Below, piece by piece: positions 53,828-62,155 of a DNA stretch of 64,000 nucleotides (positions are counted from its first letter, which is position 1; every line of letters starts with the position of its first letter). Made by a program: the position numbers and the translations under genes. Source of the DNA: JBBQYA01 sp031412335 (lineage in GTDB: Bacteria; Bacteroidota; Bacteroidia; Sphingobacteriales; Sphingobacteriaceae); contig JANOCT010000019.1 in NCBI GenBank assembly GCA_031412335.1, positions 24,572 to 88,571 of the forward strand. The letters run 5' to 3'. The notes below the pieces were generated by a model. It worked only from the letters and a program-made list of their open reading frames with translations. It was not told where the DNA came from and did not search any database.

Positions 53828-54906
53828 AAATTTTAACCATTGTAGGTGCCAGACCACAATTCGTAAAAGCTGCGGTAGTTTCCAGAGCGTTTAAAACTGA
53901 TTCCAGAATTCAAGAAATGCTCTTGCATACAGGTCAGCATTATGATAAAAACATGAGTGATGTGTTTTTTGAAGAAATGGAGATTCCAACTCCAGATTTC
54001 AATCTAAATATTAATGGACTTTCACATGGAGCAATGACAGGCCAAATGATGGAAGGAATTGAGAAGATCTGTATTCAAGAAAAACCTGATTATTTGATGG
54101 TTTATGGAGATACTAATTCTACGTTAGCAGGTGCCTTGGCAGCTAAAAAATTACATATTAAAGTCATTCATATCGAAGCAGGATTACGAAGTTTTGATAT
54201 GAAAATGCCTGAAGAAATTAATAGAATTTTAACAGATCGAATCAGCGACATTTTATTTTGCCCAACCGAAACTGCTATTGAAAACCTAATAAATGAAGGT
54301 TTCGAATCGTTTCAAAATACTATCGTTCAAAATGGTGATGTGATGCAAGATGCAGCTATGCATTATGCTGAAAAATCGGCTTTAAAATCAACAATCATTG
54401 AGAAAATGAAACTTTCGCTTGATTCATTTTTGCTTTGTACACTTCACCGACAAGAAAATACAGATGATGAAAGCAGATTGAAAAGCATAGTTTCAGCATT
54501 AAATGAATTAAATAAAAGCAATCAAGTTATTGTTCCCTTGCATCCCAGAACTAAGAAAATAATAGAGAAATTGGGTATAAAGACAAATTTTACAATTACA
54601 GATCCATTAGGCTATTTTGATATGCTTGAATTACTTAAAAACTGCAAAATGGTTATAACAGATAGCGGAGGTTTGCAAAAGGAAGCCTATTTCTTTTCAA
54701 AGTTCTGTATCACAATGCGCGATAGTACAGAGTGGACAGAATTAATTGAAAATGAGTATAGCGTTTTAGCAGGAGCAAATGAAATAGCAATTCTCGAGGC
54801 TTATAAATTATTGGAAAATCAAGAATTTCAAAAAAAATCTGAATTGTATGGCGGTGGAAAAGCTGCTAATGTAATTTTGAAAACTATGCAAAATTTAATT
54901 CAATAG
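53824..54906 (+). CDS. wecB: UDP-HexNAc 2-epimerase (WecB/WbpI family)
   Basis: A 360-residue non-hydrolysing 2-epimerase. Motifs: VGARPQFVKAAVVSRAF (about 6-22), LLHTGQHYDKNMSDVFF near 34, MVYGDTNSTLAGALAA near 92, HIEAGLRSFDMKMPEEINR near 116, PLHPRTKKII near 237 and ITDSGGLQKEAYFF near 277. It either makes UDP-ManNAc from UDP-GlcNAc (WecB) or acts on the 2,3-diacetamido uronic acid (WbpI); the presence of WbpB, E and D homologues makes the second use likely. It overlaps the CapK-like gene by four bases. Confidence 0.92.
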   Translation: MKILTIVGARPQFVKAAVVSRAFKTDSRIQEMLLHTGQHYDKNMSDVFFEEMEIPTPDFNLNINGLSHGAMTGQMMEGIEKICIQEKPDYLMVYGDTNSTLAGALAAKKLHIKVIHIEAGLRSFDMKMPEEINRILTDRISDILFCPTETAIENLINEGFESFQNTIVQNGDVMQDAAMHYAEKSALKSTIIEKMKLSLDSFLLCTLHRQENTDDESRLKSIVSALNELNKSNQVIVPLHPRTKKIIEKLGIKTNFTITDPLGYFDMLELLKNCKMVITDSGGLQKEAYFFSKFCITMRDSTEWTELIENEYSVLAGANEIAILEAYKLLENQEFQKKSELYGGGKAANVILKTMQNLIQ

Positions 54907-54969
54907 AAGTTTGTAAATAATTGAATTTAATTAAATTATATTAAATATTACTAAGAAAATAAGCAGGGT

Positions 54970-56184
54970 TTGAGTGTAAAAAATGTTTGGATAATAAACC
55001 AATTTGCCGGAACAGCCACTTCTGGTTGGGGCGAACGTCATTTCTTTTTTAGTAAATATTGGAAGCAGCAAGGTTTGGATGTAAGTATAATTTCAGGATC
55101 GTATAATCATGTTTTTCAAAATCTCCCCTACGCTCCTGATCAATACAATATAGAAAATGTAGACGGTACCAGATTTTGCTGGGTGAAAACTCCAAAATAC
55201 AAAGCTACCTCCATAATGAGGTTTTGGAGTTTTATGGTTTTTGCATGTAAGGTTTACTTTTTACCCATCCATAAATTAGGAAAACCAGATGTGATTGTCG
55301 TATCAAGTATGCCTATTTTTCCTATTTTGACTGGATATTTACTTAAAAAAAGATATAAAGCAACGAAACTAATATTCGAGATCAGAGATATTTGGCCTTT
55401 GACTTTAGTGTTGTTGGGAGATGTATCTAAAAACCATCCAGCGGTAAAGTTTATCGCTTGGTTTGAGAAGTTTGGATACAAAAACTCAGATCTCATAGTT
55501 TCCTTACTTCCAAACGCAGCAGATCATTTTGAGGAAATAGCCAAAGCTGGAAGTAAATTTAGATATATTCCAAATGGCTTGGATCAAGATGTGTTAGTTG
55601 AAGAAAAATTAAGCAATGAAATTATTATTCAATTACCTACAGACAAATTTGTTATCGGCTATACCGGAACCATTGGTTTAGCAAACGCTTTGGAATATTT
55701 TGTTGAAGCTGCTGGAATGTTAGTAGCAGATAATCGGTTTTATTTTGTGATAGTTGGCGAAGGATATTTGAAAAAAGAATTGATTAATAAAAGCAAAGAT
55801 TTTGGAAATATTCTTTTCCTTGATAAAATTCGGAAAAATCAAGTTCAGGCTATGCTTACTCATTTTGACGTATGCTTTGTTGGAAGAAACGACACTCCAC
55901 TTTTCAAACATGGAGTTTCAGCAAATAAATATTTCGATTATATGTTGGCCGCTAAACCAGTTTTGGATTCTAATAATTTGATAAAAGATCCAGTTGAATT
56001 ATCTGGCTGTGGTGTTATTGTAAAACCTGATTCGGCACAAGCAATTGTTGATGGACTTTTGAAATTGTTAGAGATGGGAGAAACAGCAAGAAATGAAATG
56101 GGCATAAAAGGAAAACAATATTTACTACAAAACCATAGCATAGAAAAATTGGCAAAGGACTATATTACAGTATTTAATGAGTGA
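54970..56184 (+). CDS. GT4 glycosyltransferase (WbuB-like)
   Basis: A 404-residue GT-B enzyme. VWIINQFAGTATSGWGERHFFFSKYW near 5 and KLIFEIRDIWPLTLVLLGDVSKNHP near 133 (both given in part) are characteristic of the WbuB-like group, which in E. coli includes a putative L-fucosamine transferase. The donor domain has FVIGYTGTIGLANALEYFV near 223 and FKHGVSANKYFDYMLAAKPVLDS near 313. The start is TTG, 63 bases after wecB. It forms a translationally linked pair with the epimerase gene downstream (8-base overlap). Confidence 0.9.
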   Translation: MSVKNVWIINQFAGTATSGWGERHFFFSKYWKQQGLDVSIISGSYNHVFQNLPYAPDQYNIENVDGTRFCWVKTPKYKATSIMRFWSFMVFACKVYFLPIHKLGKPDVIVVSSMPIFPILTGYLLKKRYKATKLIFEIRDIWPLTLVLLGDVSKNHPAVKFIAWFEKFGYKNSDLIVSLLPNAADHFEEIAKAGSKFRYIPNGLDQDVLVEEKLSNEIIIQLPTDKFVIGYTGTIGLANALEYFVEAAGMLVADNRFYFVIVGEGYLKKELINKSKDFGNILFLDKIRKNQVQAMLTHFDVCFVGRNDTPLFKHGVSANKYFDYMLAAKPVLDSNNLIKDPVELSGCGVIVKPDSAQAIVDGLLKLLEMGETARNEMGIKGKQYLLQNHSIEKLAKDYITVFNE

Positions 56185-57076
56185 TTACTTAATAACTGGT
56201 TCAAGTGGGTTTCTAGGTTCATTTATTTATCATCACTGTAAAGAAAATGGAAAAGTAGTAACAATTGGAAGGCAATTATCAGATTCGTATCAAATTGATT
56301 TAAGGAATAATTTTTCTTTAATCGAATCGGCAAAAACAATAATACATTGTGCTGGAAAAGCTCATTCTGTACCAAAAACAGAACAAGAAAAGCAAGATTT
56401 TTTTGATGTAAATACCGTAGGAACCTTGAATTTGCTTACTGCTTTAAAAAATGCACCTTCATTACCAGAAACCTTCATTTTTATAAGTACAATCGCCGTT
56501 TACGGTTTAGAAAGCGGAATTGAAATAAATGAAAAACATCCTCTTTTAGGCTCTGATCCATACGCTAAAAGTAAAATTGAAGCGGAGCAACTTATTACAA
56601 ATTGGGGAATTGAAAATAATGTTCAAACAGTAATTTTACGCTTGCCTTTAATTGCAGGAATAAACCCACCCGGTAATTTAGGTAATATGATAAAGGCTTT
56701 AAAAAGTGGAAGATATTTGAGCGTAAACAACGGGAAAGCCAAAAAAAGCATGGTTTTAGCTGATGATGTTGCCAAACTTGTTTCATTAGGCAAGCTAAAG
56801 GCAGGAATTTATAATCTTACCGATGGAAAACATCTAACATTCTTTGAATTGGAAAATTTAATTTGTAGTCAGTTAAAATTAAAGAAGCCAAAAAATATTC
56901 CGATGTATCTGGCGAAATTATTGGGTTTGGCTGGAGATGTTATTGGAAGTAAATTTCCAGTTAATAGCAATACAATCAACAAAATTACTTCAACATTAAC
57001 TTTTTCCGATTTAAAAGCAAGAGAAGATTTAAACTGGAAACCTTTGTCTGTAATTGAACATTTAAAAATTCAATAA
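56177..57076 (+). CDS. NAD-dependent epimerase/dehydratase (WbpV/WbjF-like nucleotide-sugar reductase)
   Basis: A 299-residue extended SDR. TGSSGFLGSFI (about 7-17) binds NAD(P), ISTIAVYG near 109 holds the catalytic Ser/Thr, and YAKSK near 132 holds Tyr and Lys. RLPLIAGINPPGNLGNMIKAL near 157 and KSMVLADDVAKLV near 191 recall the 4-keto reductases WbpV and WbjF that form D-QuiNAc or D-FucNAc as UDP sugars and that are usually found with WbpL/WecA-type transferases, like the one at the end of this locus. No 4,6-dehydratase (WbpM type) is seen in the window, so that substrate would need an enzyme encoded elsewhere. Confidence 0.85.
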   Translation: MSDYLITGSSGFLGSFIYHHCKENGKVVTIGRQLSDSYQIDLRNNFSLIESAKTIIHCAGKAHSVPKTEQEKQDFFDVNTVGTLNLLTALKNAPSLPETFIFISTIAVYGLESGIEINEKHPLLGSDPYAKSKIEAEQLITNWGIENNVQTVILRLPLIAGINPPGNLGNMIKALKSGRYLSVNNGKAKKSMVLADDVAKLVSLGKLKAGIYNLTDGKHLTFFELENLICSQLKLKKPKNIPMYLAKLLGLAGDVIGSKFPVNSNTINKITSTLTFSDLKAREDLNWKPLSVIEHLKIQ

Positions 57077-57405
57077 AATCAATTCTTGAATTTTAAGAGT
57101 GTAAAACTTAAAGAATATTGCTGTTTAATAGAAAGAATTTAACTTCGGAGGAAGGCTTAGGGATTGAAGCGGTCTCGTCATTTCTGACGAGATCAATTAA
57201 AAAACAATTAAACTAAAAAAGATATAGCTGAAAGCCCGGTCTCTTCATTAAAAAAACGAGATAAGCCCAAAATAATTTTAAGAAACATTGTTTTCTATTA
57301 CTTTAAAAAAATAATTAGCATAAAAATAAACAAACCACAAAATAAGTATAAAAATTAGTTAAGTATTTTCGCGCCTGTATCAGGATTAGTAAAAAAGATT
57401 AAAAA
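57077..57405. other. 329-base gene-free gap inside the polysaccharide locus
   Basis: No gene on either strand. It contains a structured repeat-like element at 57143-57268 (separate entry) and a weak promoter-like TATTTTCG at 57364-57371, one mismatch from TAnnTTTG, 34 bases before the WbpB-like gene. The wbpBED-wecA unit is therefore probably transcribed separately from the upstream genes. Confidence 0.6.
57143..57268. repeat. REP-like structured element with nested inverted repeats
   Basis: An outer inverted repeat GGCTTA (57154-57159) with TAAGCC (about 57262-57267) encloses two GGTCTC-containing hairpins. The first is GGTCTCGTCA/TGACGAGATC (57171-57180 with 57185-57194; 10 pairs, one G-U, loop TTTC). 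The second, near 57238-57260, has a weaker GGTCTC/CGAGAT stem. The phrase GGGATTGAAGCGG followed by AAAGCCCGG recalls interspersed extragenic elements of Bacteroidota. Copies elsewhere in the genome cannot be checked here. Confidence 0.5.
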
Positions 57406-58455
57406 ATGAACGAAAAAATAAGATTTGCAGTAGTTGGATTTGGGCATATTGGAAAAAGACATGCAACCATTATCAATGAATATCCTGATTCAGAATTAGT
57501 TGCTGTAATTGATACTGATCCTAACTCGACACAACATTCCTTATACCCAACTGGAGTTTCATTTTTTGATTCAATGGATTCATTTATTGAAGCTAAAATT
57601 AAAGTAGATGTTGTAAATATATCTACTCCAAATGGTTATCACTGCCAATATGCGATAAAAGCTTTAGAAGCGGGTTATCATGTAGTAATTGAAAAGCCAA
57701 TGGGATTAACCCGTGCTGAATGTGAGGCAGTACTTTTCAAATCCTTACAAATGTCCAAACAAGTATTTGTTGTAAAACAAAACCGGTATAGCCCACCAAG
57801 CAAATGGATGAAGGAAATAGTGGGAAGTGGAAAATTAGGAGAAGTTTTAATGGTGCAGGTAAATTGCTATTGGAACCGTGACGAGCGATATTACAAATCA
57901 GGTGGATGGAAAGGAACTTTAAATTTAGATGGAGGAACACTTTTCACCCAGTTCAGTCATTTTATTGACATCATGTATTGGGTATTTGGAGATATTAAAA
58001 ACATTAAATCAACTTTTGCTGATTATAACCATCAAAATAATACGGAATTCGAAGATTCAGGCGTGGTACAATTTGAGTTTGTAAACTCAGGAATGGGCTG
58101 TATTAACTTCAGCACTGCTATTTGGGATACAAATATGGAAAGTAGCATAACGGTAATTGGCACCAATGGAAGTTTTAAAGTTGGAGGCCAATACATGAAT
58201 GAAATTGAATATTGCCACATTAAAGATTATACCATGCAGGAATTGGAAGCTACAAATCCTCCGAATGATTATGGACCATTTAAAGGAAGTGCTGCCAACC
58301 ACCATTATGTTATTGAAAATGTGGTCAATACATTAAAAGGAAAAGATACAATAACCGCAAATGCATTAGAAGGGATGAAAGTGGTTGAGATTATTGAAAG
58401 AATTTACGAAAGCAGAGATTTGAATAAGTTGAAAAATAAAACAACTGATAAATAA
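57406..58455 (+). CDS. wbpB: Gfo/Idh/MocA oxidoreductase, WbpB-like UDP-GlcNAcA 3-dehydrogenase
   Basis: A 349-residue NAD-dependent sugar oxidoreductase. FAVVGFGHIGKRHA (about 6-19) is the NAD motif, ISTPNGYHCQYAIKALEAGYHVVIEKPMG near 72 (given in part) contains the family EKP, and GGWKGTLNLDGGTLFTQFSHFIDIMYWVFG near 166 (given in part) is the catalytic region with the His of the D-x3-H motif. In P. aeruginosa WbpB oxidises carbon 3 of UDP-GlcNAcA. The gene overlaps the aminotransferase gene by one base, and that gene overlaps the acetyltransferase gene the same way, giving the B-E-D order of a single pathway. Confidence 0.9.
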   Translation: MNEKIRFAVVGFGHIGKRHATIINEYPDSELVAVIDTDPNSTQHSLYPTGVSFFDSMDSFIEAKIKVDVVNISTPNGYHCQYAIKALEAGYHVVIEKPMGLTRAECEAVLFKSLQMSKQVFVVKQNRYSPPSKWMKEIVGSGKLGEVLMVQVNCYWNRDERYYKSGGWKGTLNLDGGTLFTQFSHFIDIMYWVFGDIKNIKSTFADYNHQNNTEFEDSGVVQFEFVNSGMGCINFSTAIWDTNMESSITVIGTNGSFKVGGQYMNEIEYCHIKDYTMQELEATNPPNDYGPFKGSAANHHYVIENVVNTLKGKDTITANALEGMKVVEIIERIYESRDLNKLKNKTTDK

Positions 58456-59585
58456 TGAAAAAAATTCAGATGGTCGATTTGCATGGCCAATACCAACAAA
58501 TAAAAATGGCAATTGACTCAGCTATTTTTGGCGTGTTGGAATCAACTCAGTTTATAAATGGCCCAGAAGTTAAATCATTTGCACAAGATTTAAGTAATTA
58601 TTTAGGAGGTTGTACAGTTATACCATGTGCAAATGGAACCGATGCATTGCAAATTGCGATGATGGCTTTAGGTTTACAACCTGGTGATGAAGTAATTACA
58701 GCAGATTTTACATACGTAGCAACTGCGGAGGTTATAGCATTATTGCAACTAACTCCGGTTTTAGTAGATGTAGATCCAAAAACTTTCAGCATTGATTTAA
58801 ATGCTTTAAAGGCTGCCATTACTCCTAAAACAAAAGCGATAGTTCCCGTTCATTTGTTTGGGCAATGTGCGCCAATGGAAGAAATTATGGCCATTGCTAA
58901 AGAATTTAATCTGTTTGTGATTGAAGATACTGCCCAGGCAACTGGCGCTGATTACACCTTCGCTGATGGAAGTACTAAAAAAGCTGGTACCATTGGAACG
59001 ATAGGAACTACTTCATTTTTTCCATCTAAAAATTTGGGATGTTATGGAGATGGCGGTGCAATTTTCACATCAGATTTAGCATTAGCAGAAAAGATAAGAA
59101 TGGTTGCCAATCATGGTCAAAAGATTCAATATTTTCATGATGAGATTGGTGTAAACTCTAGGTTAGATGCTATTCAAGCAGCAGTTTTGCGAGTCAAACT
59201 TCCTTTGTTAGATTCATATTCAGCGGCTAGAATGCAAGTAGCAAATTTTTATGATTCACATTTATCAGAATTGGAATCACTTATCAGACCAACAAGAGCA
59301 TTATATAGTAGTCATGTTTTTCATCAGTACACTTTACAAGTGTTGCATGGACAGCGCGATGAATTAAGAAATTTTTTAAAAGAGTTTGAAATTCCATCGA
59401 TGGTTTATTATCCGTTGCCATTACACCAACAAAAAGCATTTCAAAATGATCGTTTTACTGATGGAATGTTTCCAGTTACTGAAGCCCTTTGTCAATCTGT
59501 TTTATCCTTACCAATAAGCACTGAAATGGACGAAGAACAGCTTTTTTATATTTGTAATACCATTAAAAAATTTTACCAAAACTAA
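58455..59585 (+). CDS. wbpE: DegT/DnrJ/EryC1 sugar aminotransferase, WbpE-like
   Basis: A 376-residue PLP enzyme that would aminate the 3-keto sugar made by the WbpB homologue. Motifs: FINGPEVKSFAQDLSNYLG near 32, CANGTDALQIAMMALGLQPGDEV near 55 (given in part), IPVHLFGQ-like IVPVHLFGQCAPMEEI near 133, IEDTAQATGA near 156, and SFFPSKNLGCYGDGGAI near 191 with the cofactor Lys. RLDAIQAAVLRVKL near 235 is also typical. The ATG overlaps the preceding TAA by one base. Confidence 0.93.
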   Translation: MKKIQMVDLHGQYQQIKMAIDSAIFGVLESTQFINGPEVKSFAQDLSNYLGGCTVIPCANGTDALQIAMMALGLQPGDEVITADFTYVATAEVIALLQLTPVLVDVDPKTFSIDLNALKAAITPKTKAIVPVHLFGQCAPMEEIMAIAKEFNLFVIEDTAQATGADYTFADGSTKKAGTIGTIGTTSFFPSKNLGCYGDGGAIFTSDLALAEKIRMVANHGQKIQYFHDEIGVNSRLDAIQAAVLRVKLPLLDSYSAARMQVANFYDSHLSELESLIRPTRALYSSHVFHQYTLQVLHGQRDELRNFLKEFEIPSMVYYPLPLHQQKAFQNDRFTDGMFPVTEALCQSVLSLPISTEMDEEQLFYICNTIKKFYQN

Positions 59586-60160
59586 TGGAAAAAGAATATT
59601 ATGCCCATCCTACCGCTTGGATTGATGAAGGCTGCTCAATTGGAAAAGGAACAAAAATCTGGCATTTTTCGCATTTGATGACTGGTTGCAAATTAGGCGA
59701 GAATTGCAATCTCGGTCAAAACGTTGTGGTTTCTCCTGGAGTAGAATTAGGAAATAATGTAAAAGTGCAGAATAACGTTTCGATTTATACTGGAGTTAAA
59801 TGTGCAAATGATGTGTTTTTAGGTCCTAGTTGCGTATTTACGAATGTGATAAATCCGCGTAGTGCTGTAAACCGAAAAAGTGAATACTTAAAAACGAATG
59901 TAGGCAAAGGAGCAACAATTGGAGCCAATGCAACCATAGTTTGTGGCCATGATATAGGTGATTATGCATTTATTGGTGCAGGTTCTGTTGTTACTAAAAC
60001 TGTTGGAAATTATGCATTAGTAACTGGGAATCCTGCTCGACAACGTGGTTGGATGAGTGAATACGGTAGCAAACTTATTTTCGATCAAGACAATAAAGCA
60101 AAGTGTACAGAAAGCGGCGATTGGTATAGTTTAACTGATGGAAAAGTTAGTAAAATATAA
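59585..60160 (+). CDS. wbpD: N-acetyltransferase, WbpD-like (left-handed beta-helix)
   Basis: A 191-residue hexapeptide-repeat acetyltransferase. AHPTAWIDEGCSIGKGTKIWHFSHLMTG near 6 (given in part), CNLGQNVVVSPGVELGNNVKVQNNVSIYTGV near 38 (given in part), VFLGPSCVFTNVINPRSAV near 78 and IVCGHDIGDYAFIGAGSVVTK near 117 match the WbpD/WlbB group that acetylates the 3-amino group to give UDP-GlcNAc(3NAc)A. It follows the WbpE-like gene with a one-base overlap. A basic and acidic tail after residue 150 (PARQRGWMSEYG) is the usual end. Confidence 0.93.
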   Translation: MEKEYYAHPTAWIDEGCSIGKGTKIWHFSHLMTGCKLGENCNLGQNVVVSPGVELGNNVKVQNNVSIYTGVKCANDVFLGPSCVFTNVINPRSAVNRKSEYLKTNVGKGATIGANATIVCGHDIGDYAFIGAGSVVTKTVGNYALVTGNPARQRGWMSEYGSKLIFDQDNKAKCTESGDWYSLTDGKVSKI

Positions 60161-60188
60161 ATTTTAGGTAAAGAATAATTACCAAAAT

Positions 60189-61178
60189 ATGCCTTCCAAT
60201 CAGTTATTAATCTATTATCTGCTAAGTTTTATTTTACTTTTTGGATTAATGAATGCCTATTTGAAAGTTGCTGCCTATTACAACATCATTGATAAACCCA
60301 ATGAACGTAGCTCACATTCCGAAATAACCATACGAGGTGGTGGAATAATCTTTAGCCTGGCAGTTTTATGTTACTTTTTAAGCAATCAATTTTCCTATCC
60401 ATATTTTGTTGCAGGAACATTACTAGTTGCTACTGTTGGCTTTTTTGATGATATAAGCCCATTGAGCAATAAAATAAGATTGTTAGTTCATTTTACTTCT
60501 GCTTTACTTTTAATATATGAATCAGGGATTTACCAATATTCTTTGTTGCTAATTCCCGTTTTATTAATTTTTATTGTAGCCAGTTTAAACAGTTATAATT
60601 TTATGGATGGCATAAATGGAATAACTGCTTTTTATAGTTTAAGTATCCTTTTACTACTTTATTTTCTTAATAATTCCATAAAATTTATCGATCCAGCATT
60701 ATTAGTTTTTTGTGGTTTTTCTTTAATCATATTCACTTTTTATAATGCAAGAAAAAAAGCAACATGTTTTGCTGGTGATACTGGAAGCTTGGCAATTGGG
60801 TTTATTTTATTTTTTGTTACGCTTTCGCTAATACAGCAGACTGGAAATCCGTTTTATGCATTATTTTTTACAGTTTATGGCCTTGATACTTCCATTACGT
60901 TAATTTATCGTCTTATTAGGAAGGAAAATATTTACAAAGCGCACAGAACTCACTTATATCAATTTTTAGCCAACGAAGCTGGAATTAATCATTTAAAAGT
61001 TTCTGCTGCCTTTGCAATTTCACAACTCTTGATAGGTATACTTATTATTTATTTTACCCAATTCAGCTTTTCTGATCAAATCTATTCCAGCAGTATTATT
61101 TTAATTGCTGCTGCCCTCCTCTATTATGCCATCCGGCGTTATGTTTTCCACAGGTATGTGGTGAAACATGTTATTTAA
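60189..61178 (+). CDS. WecA/WbpL-type undecaprenyl-phosphate sugar-1-phosphate transferase
   Basis: A 329-residue polyprenyl-phosphate transferase of the MraY/WecA family with about ten membrane helices. Conserved cytoplasmic loops are NERSSHSEITIRGGG near 38, FFDDISPLSNKIRLLVH near 88, NFMDGINGI near 137, CFAGDTGSLAIGF near 192 and KAHRTHLYQ near 258 (the H-x-H-like motif). It should start each repeat unit by placing a HexNAc-1-phosphate or a related amino sugar phosphate on undecaprenyl phosphate. It is the only initiating transferase of the locus and its last gene, 28 bases after the WbpD-like gene. Confidence 0.92.
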   Translation: MPSNQLLIYYLLSFILLFGLMNAYLKVAAYYNIIDKPNERSSHSEITIRGGGIIFSLAVLCYFLSNQFSYPYFVAGTLLVATVGFFDDISPLSNKIRLLVHFTSALLLIYESGIYQYSLLLIPVLLIFIVASLNSYNFMDGINGITAFYSLSILLLLYFLNNSIKFIDPALLVFCGFSLIIFTFYNARKKATCFAGDTGSLAIGFILFFVTLSLIQQTGNPFYALFFTVYGLDTSITLIYRLIRKENIYKAHRTHLYQFLANEAGINHLKVSAAFAISQLLIGILIIYFTQFSFSDQIYSSSIILIAAALLYYAIRRYVFHRYVVKHVI

Positions 61179-61277
61179 AATCCCTAATAAATTTATTATC
61201 CGCGCAGTTAATTTAATTTGAATTAAGTGACGATTTTATTTTAAAGATTGACTGAGGTTGCAATGTAGTTTTGGAGA

Positions 61278-61336
61278 CTACACCGAACCAAGTTACCACG
61301 TCAGCCTCGATTTTGGCAAGCGGATGTTAGGCGTAG
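61278..61336 (-). repeat. attC-like element C (59 bases), after the surface-repeat protein gene
   Basis: Read on the minus strand, four bases after the stop codon, the element starts CTACGCCTAAC and ends GTTCGGTGTAG, an imperfect inverted repeat (9 of 11). GCCTAAC fits the integron R-box RYYYAAC exactly and GTTCGGT fits GTTRRRY in 6 of 7 positions. Inside, TTGCCA and TGGTAA form an inner L-box-like pair with one mismatch (TTACCA at 61293-61298 and TGGCAA at 61314-61319 on the + strand). Size and layout fit a short attC site. No integrase is visible. Confidence 0.5.
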
Positions 61337-61340
61337 TTTT

Positions 61341-62003
61341 TTATTCTTTTGCAATTCTCATATTGAAAAATGGCAATACTCTTTTCCCGATTCTATTAAA
61401 AAGTCCAATTTGAATTACATTTCCTGTCTTACATTTATTTATCAATCCAATTTGAACTCCACGTCCCTTAGTTGTAACATTACCTATGCCTGCAATTGTT
61501 AAACCTTTGAATTCGTAAGAATCATTTAAAAGTCCGCTAACTTGAACTCCAGTCGTTCTAAAACAATAACCAGAAAGTCCATTCAAGATTAAACCTTTGT
61601 TATACGTTTCTGACAATCCAAATAAACTGATTGAAACTCCTGTTACATGAGTCCCAAATTTCAGATAACTTGTGAACGAGCTGTCAACATAACCATGGTT
61701 TGAAAAAAAACTTGAGACATTACCTTCTTCGTCTTTAACACCATACAGTCCAAAAGTTGTCCCCCATATTCCACCAATTATCCCAAGCGGGCCAACTTCA
61801 ATATTTAAACCTTTAGTCTGAACATAGAGAGTATCTGTTGATAATGGATTTATCGTAAGTCCGAAAGTAATACCGCTTACAATAGTATTTTTATTCACTG
61901 GTGTCAAGGCGAAAAAACGACTTTTAATGTCTAATGGAGGTGTCTGTTTCTGTCCGAAACATTGAAGAGATAAAAACGCAAGAATTATTGTTATTAACTT
62001 CAT
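61341..62003 (-). CDS. Hypothetical exported protein with surface-type repeats
   Basis: A 220-residue protein with a signal peptide (1-17, cleavage before QKQTPPL). The rest is built of Gly/Asn-rich short strands such as GVSISLFGLSETYNKGL, GVQVSGLLNDSYEFKGLTIAG (given in part) and GVQIGLINKCKTGNVIQIGLF (given in part), a pattern seen in repeated outer-surface proteins of Bacteroidota and spirochaetes (LA_2272-like repeats). A small beta-barrel or outer-membrane-associated protein is likely. It ends RVLPFFNMRIAKE. Function is unknown. The stop lies four bases from attC-like element C. Confidence 0.7.
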   Translation of the reverse strand: MKLITIILAFLSLQCFGQKQTPPLDIKSRFFALTPVNKNTIVSGITFGLTINPLSTDTLYVQTKGLNIEVGPLGIIGGIWGTTFGLYGVKDEEGNVSSFFSNHGYVDSSFTSYLKFGTHVTGVSISLFGLSETYNKGLILNGLSGYCFRTTGVQVSGLLNDSYEFKGLTIAGIGNVTTKGRGVQIGLINKCKTGNVIQIGLFNRIGKRVLPFFNMRIAKE

Positions 62004-62104
62004 TCTGTCTTTTAGATTTACGGTTAACGTTTTGCAGGAACCCGAAGGTCGGAACTTTTACCACAAAACTTGATTTTAAAATCTAATATTTTATTAACTA
62101 CAAA

Positions 62105-62155
62105 ACTGTCTGGGAGGCACGAAAACCGGCTATTGAAAATGTGCTGTTATGCACA
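62105..62155 (-). repeat. attC-like element A, overlapping the end of the frameshifted gene
   Basis: On the minus strand TGTGC-ATAACA-GCACA (62155-62140) makes a 5-bp hairpin that contains the TAA stop codon of the restored reading frame. It is followed by ATAGCCGG and CGTGCCT, then CAGACA and TTTTGTAG. The same blocks in the same spacing occur in element B (62828-62885): TAACA, ATAGC-GG, CGTGCCT, CAGACA, TTTGT. The two elements are clearly related though the genes they follow are not. Confidence 0.5.
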
